A DNA stretch of 5,297 bases, taken from NCBI GenBank assembly GCA_002785165.1, contig PFMI01000044.1, forward strand, positions 1-5,297. The letters run 5' to 3'. Under the pieces are notes generated by a model. The model worked only from the letters and a program-made list of their open reading frames with translations. It did no database searches and was not told the DNA's origin. This DNA comes from a bacterium (Candidatus Gribaldobacteria) CG_4_10_14_0_8_um_filter_33_9. GTDB taxonomy: Bacteria > Patescibacteriota > Minisyncoccia > Minisyncoccales > CG1-02-41-26. This document shows, piece by piece, positions 1 to 4,381 of the stretch. The position numbers and the translations under genes were made by a program. Every line of letters starts with the position of its first letter. Within the stretch, counting starts at the first letter, position 1.

Positions 1-329
1 AAACTCTTTAGTTTTTCAGGATATTTTATCGCGAATTTTATGGCAATCCGACCGCCAAAAGAATGACCCAATAAATAAAATTTAGTTTGCGGAGGTCCGA
101 CCTCCGCAAAACCGACCTCCGCAAAAAGGGAACAAAAGTTTTTTATCCATTCAACATAATCGTCTATTGACCATGGTTTTGTTGGCAAAGGACATTTTCC
201 AAAGCCCGGCAAATCCGGCGCAAAAACTTCCAAACCTTTTTTTTCTAAAAGTTCTTTTACTTTGGTCCAGTTTTTAGCGCAAGACCCCCAGCCATGCAAT
301 ATTAAAATTTTTTTTTGATAAAGTTTCAT
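1..329 (-). CDS. Alpha/beta hydrolase, N-terminal part (cut by window edge)
   Basis: The first 109 residues of an alpha/beta-hydrolase-fold enzyme, reading leftward off the window. Visible fold landmarks are the early strand plus oxyanion-loop motif ILHGWG (about residues 10-15), the second strand FAPDLPGFG (36-44), and the nucleophile elbow GHSFGG with the predicted catalytic Ser90 (codon at 60-62). The catalytic Asp and His would lie beyond the left edge. No signal peptide or membrane segment is present, so it is probably cytoplasmic. The substrate cannot be told: this fold covers esterases, lipases, peptidases and C-C hydrolases. The ATG at 327-329 places the first strand at the usual distance from the start. 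No Shine-Dalgarno is visible. Oddity: residues 69-78 are a duplicated FAEVG/FAEVG followed by PPQ, encoded by the repeat at 86-126 and sitting just before the strand leading to the nucleophile. It looks like an in-frame insertion. The surface-protein gene is divergent, across a 102-bp gap. Confidence 0.85.
   Translation of the reverse strand, partial: MKLYQKKILILHGWGSCAKNWTKVKELLEKKGLEVFAPDLPGFGKCPLPTKPWSIDDYVEWIKNFCSLFAEVGFAEVGPPQTKFYLLGHSFGGRIAIKFAIKYPEKLKS
86..126. repeat. GC-rich palindrome plus tandem 15-bp repeat inside the hydrolase gene
   Basis: Bases 86-97 (TTTGCGGAGGTC) and 99-110 (GACCTCCGCAAA) form a perfect 12-bp inverted repeat around a single base. Bases 97-111 and 112-126 are two adjacent, identical 15-bp units (CCGACCTCCGCAAAA). 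The unit length is a multiple of three, so the hydrolase frame stays open and gains a duplicated FAEVG. GC content is far above the surrounding gene. It resembles a small dispersed palindromic repeat that has landed in a coding sequence, but no second copy outside 86-126 was seen in this window. Confidence 0.8.
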
Positions 330-344
330 AGATAAACTTTCTTT

Positions 345-350
345 ATTATA
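345..350 (-). promoter_or_regulatory. Possible -10 box for the hydrolase gene
   Basis: Read on the minus strand, 350-345 is TATAAT, ending 15 bases before the hydrolase ATG. Transcription from it would give a leader of only about 8 bases, so the mRNA would be nearly leaderless, in line with the missing Shine-Dalgarno. No convincing -35 box is seen. AT richness makes a chance match possible. Confidence 0.35.
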
Positions 351-362
351 GCAATTATTTTA

Positions 363-402
363 TTAAAGGTGTATAATTATTTGTTAAAGGTGTATAATTA
401 TT
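363..402 (+). promoter_or_regulatory. Tandem repeat with two TATAAT boxes upstream of the surface-protein gene
   Basis: The 19-bp sequence TTAAAGGTGTATAATTATT occurs at 363-381 and again at 384-402, a 21-bp period or about two helical turns. Each copy contains TATAAT (372-377 and 393-398). The second box would start transcription near 405, giving a leader of about 27 bases that is almost pure A/T with no Shine-Dalgarno. A vestigial further copy (AATTATT at 353-359) may precede them. No -35 consensus stands at the right distance. It could be a duplicated promoter or a pair of operator sites on one face of the helix; this is inferred from position and sequence only. Confidence 0.5.
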
Positions 403-431
403 ATTAAATAAAAAAACAAAAAAACAAAAAT

Positions 432-2210
432 ATGAAAAACACATTTAAAAAATTAGCTGTCTTAATTTTGTTAGTTTCTTTTTTCGCTTTTTTTTCTTTT
501 GTTATATTTTATAACAAAGCAAATTCGTTTGATGAAATTAAGCCGGAATCAAAGTTTATTTTTCCCGAACAAAAACAAAAGCAAACTTTGCAAAAACAAG
601 AAATAATTAAAATTGAAGCAAAAGAAGCCAATCAGGTTGAATTTTATATTAACAAACCACAATCTTTAACTCCTGTTTATCTTGGCGCAGGAATTAAGAC
701 AGAAGGCAACACATGGACGTTTCCTCTTAATAGCGAAAGCGTTCCCAATGGCGATTATTATTTAAAAGCTGAAATTACAAGCCAAGACAAAAAACATGAA
801 AAAGAAATATTAATAGAAATAAAGAATGAACAAAAAAAAGAAATTGCAAAGCAGGAAGAAATTAAAAAGAGCTTAAAACAAGAAAAAGCAAAAATTGCGA
901 ATCAAGAAAAAGAAATAAAAGAAAACGAAAATGAGACAACAAAAATAGTTTTAGAAGCGACCAAGGCGCTTGTCGCAGAAATGCCTAAAATTATTTCCGG
1001 GCAAGAGCCGACTAAAGAAATAATTGCGCAGAATTATAAAAAAATAGAAAATGAAAAAATACCCGACAAAATAGAAGAATTCGTGAAAAAAAACCAAGAA
1101 GAAATTATAAAAGGAATTGATTTGAAAAAGAAAGAAAATGAAAAGGAAAAAATTAAAAACACAATAGACCTGCTCCAAAAAGAATATGAGGAAATTTCTA
1201 AAAATAAACCAAAGGATTTATTTTTAGAAGTATTTAGTTCCGTAAAGGAAGATAAAGAAAAAAATATAAAAGAAAAAGAAGAAATGTTAAGAACAATGGA
1301 TAAAGAAATTAAGTTGTTTTCTGAAAAATTGAGCGGCATAAGAACGGGAAAGGAGCAAATAAAAAAACAAATAAAAAATATATTAAGTAAAACAGCAGAA
1401 ACAGCCATTGAAACAGCAGGAATATCAATCAAAGAAAAACTTGAAACGGAAAATATTGTTCAAGAAAAACTCCAAGACACTCAAAATAAGGTAGAAGAAC
1501 AATTGGAAAAAATAGAAAAAATTGTTTTAGAAAAAGAAACAGCTAAACAAGAAGCGCAAATTGGCGTGGCTAAGGACTCTGACAATGATGGGATCTCTGA
1601 TGAAGAAGAAATCAAAATAGGCACAGACCCTTTTAATCCTGACAGCGATGGCGATGGTTATTTGGATGGAATTGAAATAGAAGGCGGGTTTGATCCTTTG
1701 AATTCTTCGCCAGCTGACAAGGTAATTTATGAATTACCAGAAAAAAGCAAAGCGCGTATTAGTGAAAATTATCAAATAAAGAAAGTGGAAATGATTGATA
1801 TCTCTCCCAAAGAAAAAAAAATAAAAATTGAAGGCAAAGGAATCCCAAATAGTTTTGTAACGATTTATCTTTATTCTGAACCGTTGGTTTTAACTACTAA
1901 AGTAGACGCGCAAGGAAATTTTGTTTATATTTTAGATAAGCCATTAACCGAAGGGGTCCATCGGGTTTATGTGGCTATCACAAACAATGAGGGCAAAATA
2001 AAAGAAAGGTCTGAAGTATTTAACTTTCTCAAAACCCCTGTGGCGGTTGCCGCTATTGTCCCGCCTGTTTTCCCCGAGGATACGGCTTCCCCTGCAGAAC
2101 GGCTTTATGGTGTCTATACTCTTTTGATTGCAAGCATTGTTGTCGTATCTTTGATTTTATCTTTGATTATTATTGATATTCTAAATCGCAGAAAAAGAAA
2201 AATTGATTAA
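432..2210 (+). CDS. Double membrane-anchored surface protein with coiled coil and thrombospondin type 3 repeats
   Basis: A 592-residue envelope protein with no enzymatic motif. Order of parts: a short basic N-terminus and hydrophobic anchor or signal (about residues 8-27); a small beta-rich Ig-like region (about 58-131, containing PNGDYYLKAEI); a long Lys/Glu/Gln-rich, mostly helical stretch likely to form coiled coils (about 132-378); a calcium-binding thrombospondin type 3 segment (382-424) with DSDNDGISD, GTDPFNPDSDGDGYLD and GFDPLNSS; a second Ig-like domain (about 449-532); a Pro/Ala linker; and a C-terminal TM helix (about 561-585) followed by RRKRK, which predicts a cytoplasmic tail. 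The bulk should therefore lie outside the membrane, held at one or both ends, as a stalk or spacer. Similar domain mixes are common in Patescibacteria surface proteins. The start is the ATG after an A-rich leader without a Shine-Dalgarno. Base composition of the coiled-coil part is very A-rich on the coding strand. The specific role is unknown. Confidence 0.85.
   Translation: MKNTFKKLAVLILLVSFFAFFSFVIFYNKANSFDEIKPESKFIFPEQKQKQTLQKQEIIKIEAKEANQVEFYINKPQSLTPVYLGAGIKTEGNTWTFPLNSESVPNGDYYLKAEITSQDKKHEKEILIEIKNEQKKEIAKQEEIKKSLKQEKAKIANQEKEIKENENETTKIVLEATKALVAEMPKIISGQEPTKEIIAQNYKKIENEKIPDKIEEFVKKNQEEIIKGIDLKKKENEKEKIKNTIDLLQKEYEEISKNKPKDLFLEVFSSVKEDKEKNIKEKEEMLRTMDKEIKLFSEKLSGIRTGKEQIKKQIKNILSKTAETAIETAGISIKEKLETENIVQEKLQDTQNKVEEQLEKIEKIVLEKETAKQEAQIGVAKDSDNDGISDEEEIKIGTDPFNPDSDGDGYLDGIEIEGGFDPLNSSPADKVIYELPEKSKARISENYQIKKVEMIDISPKEKKIKIEGKGIPNSFVTIYLYSEPLVLTTKVDAQGNFVYILDKPLTEGVHRVYVAITNNEGKIKERSEVFNFLKTPVAVAAIVPPVFPEDTASPAERLYGVYTLLIASIVVVSLILSLIIIDILNRRKRKID
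1575..1703 (+). other. Thrombospondin type 3 calcium-binding repeats within the surface protein
   Basis: This stretch encodes residues 382-424. Two Asp-rich loops, DSDNDGISD and DSDGDGYLD, are joined by an E-x-x-x-GTDPFNP connector and end with GFDPLNSS. That spacing is typical of TSP3 repeats, which bind calcium and stiffen extracellular proteins. EF-hands share the DxDxDG loop but not the TDPxNPDSD linker. Confidence 0.85.
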
Positions 2211-2317
2211 TTTGAGTCCGCTAAAAAAAAGAAAACAAAAATTTGATTTTAAATTAAAAATTAAGTTTTGTTAAATATACCAAGCCAGCGCAAATAAGAT
2301 TTGAGTATTTTTAATTT
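2211..2317. other. Convergent intergenic spacer
   Basis: The plus-strand surface-protein gene and the minus-strand ATPase gene end towards each other here. The spacer is almost all A/T, with only weak AT-only inverted repeats (for example TTTTAA-A-TTAAAA at 2247-2259). No GC-rich intrinsic terminator is present. Read on the minus strand, it holds the place where the missing C-terminal part of the ATPase would be expected, but no clear coding frame continues. Confidence 0.5.
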
Positions 2318-3361
2318 TTATTTTTCCAAAACTTTATTTTGTTTTTGAAATTCTTGAAAAATAAAATTTTCAACCAGACCCCCTTTGTCAGTCCTTAAAA
2401 ATAAATTTCCAAAGTTTTCAATTAAACTATTTCTTATTCCGGTGTCATAAAAATATATTTTTGGGTTTTTGCGAATTTCGCTGGAAAAATTTTTAAAAAA
2501 AAGATAAACTCTTTTTATGACAAAGGTTTCTTCTAAAATATTGAGATGTTTTTTAACTAATTTAAAATAAAGCGAGCTGTCAGAAGAGAGTTGATTATAA
2601 TTTGTAATTTGTCCAACTTGAGAGGAAAAAAGCTGAAGCAGCTTTCTATAAGAATCAAGATCTTCTATTAAAAGAAGTTCTCTTATTTCTCTTTCTAAAT
2701 AGGTGTTGATTATTGAATTTAAAACCGCTTTTTTAAGCTCCTTGTTTTTCTTTTTAATTATTTCTGGATAACCGCCAAAAGTTAAATATTCTTCAAAAAA
2801 TTTATAAAAATTTTCTTCGTAAATAGAATTTTCCAATAAAGGAATTTTCTTTTTTCCTAAAATAAAATTCCAAAGAAAATTGCGGGATTTATTGTAAGAA
2901 TTAAAAATAATAGGATCTTTAAATTTTAAAAACTCGGAAAAACTTAAAGGAAAAAGATGGAAATACAAACTTCGACCAACCAAGTATTTACCAGTTTTAA
3001 AAGTAATCTCTAACGAAGAAGAGCCGGTGATAAAAAATTTTATTTGAGGATAAAAATCATAAAGAAATTTTAATTTCTGACCCCCTTGCTTTATCCAATG
3101 ATACTCGTCTAAAAACCACCAGAGTCGTCCTTTTTTATCTTTAATTCTTGATTCAACAAATTCTTTTGGATTTTGATTAAATTGCCTTCTTGTTTCTAAA
3201 TCTTCAAAAGAAAAAGAAAATATTGAATTATATTTCACTTTTTTCTTTTGAAGAAGATATTCTTGAATCATAGAAAACAAAGTGGTTTTCCCCGATTGTC
3301 TTGGTCCAAGAATTATGAATATCTCTTTTTCTTTAAGCCAAGAAATGATTTTTTGAAACAA
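2318..3361 (-). CDS. AAA_14/DUF4143-type ATPase, apparently truncated at both ends
   Basis: A P-loop ATPase of the AAA_14 plus DUF4143 architecture, common in archaea and CPR and of no settled function. Visible motifs, numbered from the start at 3361: Walker A GPRQSGKTT (19-27), Walker B WWFLDEYH (81-88), sensor-like FFITGSSS (109-116), the family signature FPLSFSEFL (137-145), YLTFGGYPE (192-200), then the DUF4143 part with TYLEREIREL (220-229), YFYDTGIRN (303-311) and GGLVENFIFQE (327-337). Typical members run about 380-450 residues and continue into a WRT...EVDF...E.K region; here the frame stops about ten residues after ENFIFQE, so that part is absent. The frame begins with a TTG; an in-frame ATG at 3383-3385 lies eight codons upstream but is separated by TGA at 3365-3367. 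The next ATG falls after Walker A. GC is very low (about 23% in one line counted by hand). The core is intact, so a shortened protein is possible, but I favour recent decay. Confidence 0.75.
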   Translation of the reverse strand: MFQKIISWLKEKEIFIILGPRQSGKTTLFSMIQEYLLQKKKVKYNSIFSFSFEDLETRRQFNQNPKEFVESRIKDKKGRLWWFLDEYHWIKQGGQKLKFLYDFYPQIKFFITGSSSLEITFKTGKYLVGRSLYFHLFPLSFSEFLKFKDPIIFNSYNKSRNFLWNFILGKKKIPLLENSIYEENFYKFFEEYLTFGGYPEIIKKKNKELKKAVLNSIINTYLEREIRELLLIEDLDSYRKLLQLFSSQVGQITNYNQLSSDSSLYFKLVKKHLNILEETFVIKRVYLFFKNFSSEIRKNPKIYFYDTGIRNSLIENFGNLFLRTDKGGLVENFIFQEFQKQNKVLEK

Positions 3362-3385
3362 ATCTCATTCTATTAATTTTTCCAT
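3359..3385 (-). pseudogene. Disabled original N-terminus of the ATPase gene (ATG...TGA)
   Basis: Reading leftward from 3385, the frame gives M-E-K-L-I-E-stop-D-L and then joins FQKIISWL without a shift. The extended form (MEKLIE-x-DLFQKIISWL) matches the usual N-terminus of this ATPase family, where a basic residue (often Arg) is common at the position of the stop. A single CGA-to-TGA or AGA-to-TGA change would explain it. Reinitiation at TTG 3361-3359 is the only way seen to keep the P-loop. Confidence 0.6.
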
Positions 3386-3388
3386 AAT

Positions 3389-3429
3389 AGTTTAACTAAA
3401 ATTAAATCTATTTTAATTTTAGTTAAACT
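3389..3429. repeat. Perfect 18-bp inverted repeat beside the ATPase start
   Basis: AGTTTAACTAAAATTAAA (3389-3406) is followed by the 5-base loop TCTAT and its exact reverse complement (3412-3429). The palindrome ends three bases upstream of the probable original ATG (3385, minus strand), so it lies in the promoter or leader of the ATPase gene. With only two G:C pairs per arm (positions 3390 and 3396) and no U-tract, it is a poor terminator. An operator, a leader hairpin or a small mobile palindrome are the options. Confidence 0.8.
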
Positions 3430-3547
3430 GAATTTATTTGTTAAATAACAAATTGTGGATAATTTTTAATCAAGCAGATAAAATTTATAATCAGCAATCA
3501 GCAATTAAAAATTGTGAATTAAAATTAAGAATGCAAGAAAAATACAA
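3430..3547. other. AT-rich non-coding spacer
   Basis: No gene is seen. It contains a short perfect palindrome ATTTGTTA-AA-TAACAAAT (3436-3453) and small AT-rich direct repeats such as AATCAGC twice in a row followed by AATTA. It may hold the promoter of the leftward ATPase gene, but no convincing -35/-10 pair could be fixed. Confidence 0.5.
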
Positions 3548-3577
3548 AAAATGCCTTGTCAGATGACAAGGCATTTT
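3541..3577 (-). terminator. Intrinsic terminator of the beta-barrel gene
   Basis: On the minus strand, a 13-bp perfect stem (arms 3577-3565 and 3560-3548; GCCTTGTC against GACAAGGC at its core) with a 4-base loop is followed by TTTTTTGTATTTTT. This is a textbook Rho-independent terminator, 62 bases past the stop codon of the leftward beta-barrel gene. On the plus strand the stem is followed by only four T, so it should act mainly leftward. Confidence 0.85.
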
Positions 3578-3613
3578 GCATCCAAAGCCCCACGGAGACA
3601 AGGGCTCGGATGC
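3578..3613 (-). other. Second hairpin directly upstream of the terminator
   Basis: GCATCC (3578-3583) pairs with GGATGC (3608-3613), and AGCCC (3586-3590) with GGGCT (3602-3606), leaving a small internal bulge and an 11-base loop. It directly abuts the terminator stem, with no base between, in the 3' untranslated region of the beta-barrel mRNA. It could protect the mRNA end or strengthen termination. Confidence 0.5.
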
Positions 3614-3620
3614 TTGTTAA

Positions 3621-3641
3621 TCGGATTATCGGATCGGATTA
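3621..3641. repeat. Short TCGGA(TTA) direct repeats at the beta-barrel stop codon
   Basis: The plus strand reads TCGGATTA, TCGGA, TCGGATTA in succession; the last unit overlaps the stop codon of the leftward gene (TAA, 3641-3639). A further TCGGAT occurs at 3606-3611. This may be slippage duplication; no function is assigned. Confidence 0.6.
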
Positions 3642-4244
3642 GAAGTAGAGATGGACTCCTACTTCCGCGAAAACGCTTTTATCTTCAGGGACATACGCGT
3701 TTTTGCGCTCCAAGGAATAGGTATAATTAATACCTAATTCCCCGGAAAATCCAACCCATTCAATAGGACAGTATTCTGTCCCTATTAATGCTTGGATTTT
3801 GTTCAGTTTTGCGGAGCCGAAACCGGAGTAACATCCTCCACCTCTAGCCAAGCTTCCAAGTCCTGGTGATGGTGGATTTGAATATGTATATTCGTATTCA
3901 TTTTTGTGTCTCTCTCTCACATATCCTCCTCCAATGTAAGCAACGGAACTTTTTCTTAATACTCTTATTTTAAGAGAACTAATTTCACGGGACCCGCTGC
4001 TATTACTATAAGAATCATTGTAAGCGTATTTGTTATGATTATTATTGTAAATAACCTGAATGCCGGTTCCAGAGCGAAACCAGTGCTTTGCGCTTATCCC
4101 AGATACACTCACATTTTCGTATGGCGAACTTTGAAAATAAACGCCCATTCCGGTTGTTCCGCCCAATACTCCCCCAAAACTTAGAGGGGCAAAACCAATT
4201 ATGGCTATCCCCACAATTTCTGCTATCAACGCTAATCTTTTCAT
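3639..4244 (-). CDS. Predicted outer-membrane-type beta-barrel protein
   Basis: A 201-residue exported protein. The N-terminus is MKR plus a hydrophobic stretch (about 4-23, LALIAEIVGIAIIGF), a likely signal peptide, though the cleavage site is unclear. The remainder is Gly/Tyr/Ser-rich with alternating polar and non-polar residues, as in transmembrane beta strands: GMGVYFQS (32-39), VSVSGISAKHWF (45-56), GIQVIYNNN (61-69), ISSLKIRVLRK (88-98), VAYIGGGYVRER (101-112), IQALIGTEY (150-158), EWVGFSGELGINYTYS (162-177), and a last strand ending VGVHLYF with a terminal Phe, the usual mark of BAM-inserted barrels. Size and strand number suggest a small barrel of roughly eight strands. Cys138 and Cys159 could pair. 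No enzyme motif is seen, so it may be a pore, adhesin or structural barrel; the exact family is not recognised. It has its own consensus promoter, strong Shine-Dalgarno and terminator, and its GC (about 41% over four lines counted by hand) exceeds that of its neighbours. Such a protein is unexpected in a cell without an outer membrane. Confidence 0.75.
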   Translation of the reverse strand: MKRLALIAEIVGIAIIGFAPLSFGGVLGGTTGMGVYFQSSPYENVSVSGISAKHWFRSGTGIQVIYNNNHNKYAYNDSYSNSSGSREISSLKIRVLRKSSVAYIGGGYVRERHKNEYEYTYSNPPSPGLGSLARGGGCYSGFGSAKLNKIQALIGTEYCPIEWVGFSGELGINYTYSLERKNAYVPEDKSVFAEVGVHLYF

Positions 4245-4251
4245 CTTCTTT

Positions 4252-4258
4252 CCTCCTT
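4252..4258 (-). promoter_or_regulatory. Strong Shine-Dalgarno of the beta-barrel gene
   Basis: Minus-strand AAGGAGG, seven bases before the ATG at 4244-4242. It fixes the start and is the only clear ribosome binding site in the window; the hydrolase, surface-protein, ATPase and kinase starts all lack one. Confidence 0.9.
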
Positions 4259-4288
4259 ATTTTATTGTAAATTTTCTCCGTTATGGAC

Positions 4289-4316
4289 AATATAGCATAT
4301 TATAAATTTTTGTCAA
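4289..4316 (-). promoter_or_regulatory. Consensus sigma-70 promoter of the beta-barrel gene
   Basis: On the minus strand, TTGACA (4316-4311), a 16-base spacer, and TATATT (4294-4289) preceded by TGC, an extended -10 element. Transcription should begin near 4282, giving a leader of about 38 bases that carries the Shine-Dalgarno. The -35 is a perfect match, which points to strong constitutive expression. Confidence 0.8.
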
Positions 4317-4381
4317 GATTGTTTTGTTTTTTTATTTTAGTAAAGTTAATTTGTGGAGCAAAAGCAAACAAAAAAATTTAT
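4317..4381 (+). other. Leader region of the histidine kinase gene
   Basis: A T-rich then A-rich stretch between the divergent beta-barrel promoter and the kinase ATG. No clear -35/-10 pair and no Shine-Dalgarno are seen on the plus strand; the promoter of the kinase is presumed to lie here or to overlap the divergent one. Confidence 0.35.

Noticed and set aside
951..1178. Minus-strand open frame of 75 codons
   Set aside because: It lies opposite the A-rich coiled-coil region of the surface protein; its Phe/Tyr-rich product is what the reverse of Lys/Glu codons gives, and it has no start signal.
1034..1432. Minus-strand open frame of 132 codons with a membrane-like product
   Set aside because: Also antisense to the Lys/Glu-rich coil; apparent hydrophobicity comes from reversed AAA/GAA codons.
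1575..1703. EF-hand calcium-binding pair
   Set aside because: The DxDxDG loops are there, but the helix-loop-helix spacing is not; the GTDPFNPDSD connector fits thrombospondin type 3 repeats.
2234..2272. Possible terminator between the convergent genes
   Set aside because: Only short AT-only inverted repeats (7 bp AACAAAA/TTTTGTT and a 6-bp inner one); too weak and too likely by chance at this composition.
3365..3367. UGA recoded as glycine (genetic code 25)
   Set aside because: No other in-frame TGA was found in the hydrolase, surface-protein, barrel or kinase frames, and Gly is encoded by normal GGN codons, so a nonsense mutation is the simpler reading.
3436..3540. CRISPR-like or iteron-like short repeats
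   Set aside because: The repeats are 7-8 bp, AT-rich and irregular, without constant spacers; they do not form an array or an origin that I can support.
4088..4270. Plus-strand open frame of 60 codons
   Set aside because: Antisense to the beta-barrel signal-peptide region; the hydrophobic tail is a by-product of the opposite strand.
4042..4290. Minus-strand open frame of 82 codons overlapping the start of the beta-barrel gene
   Set aside because: Out of frame with the barrel gene, which owns the promoter, the Shine-Dalgarno and the signal peptide; its product shows no recognisable features.
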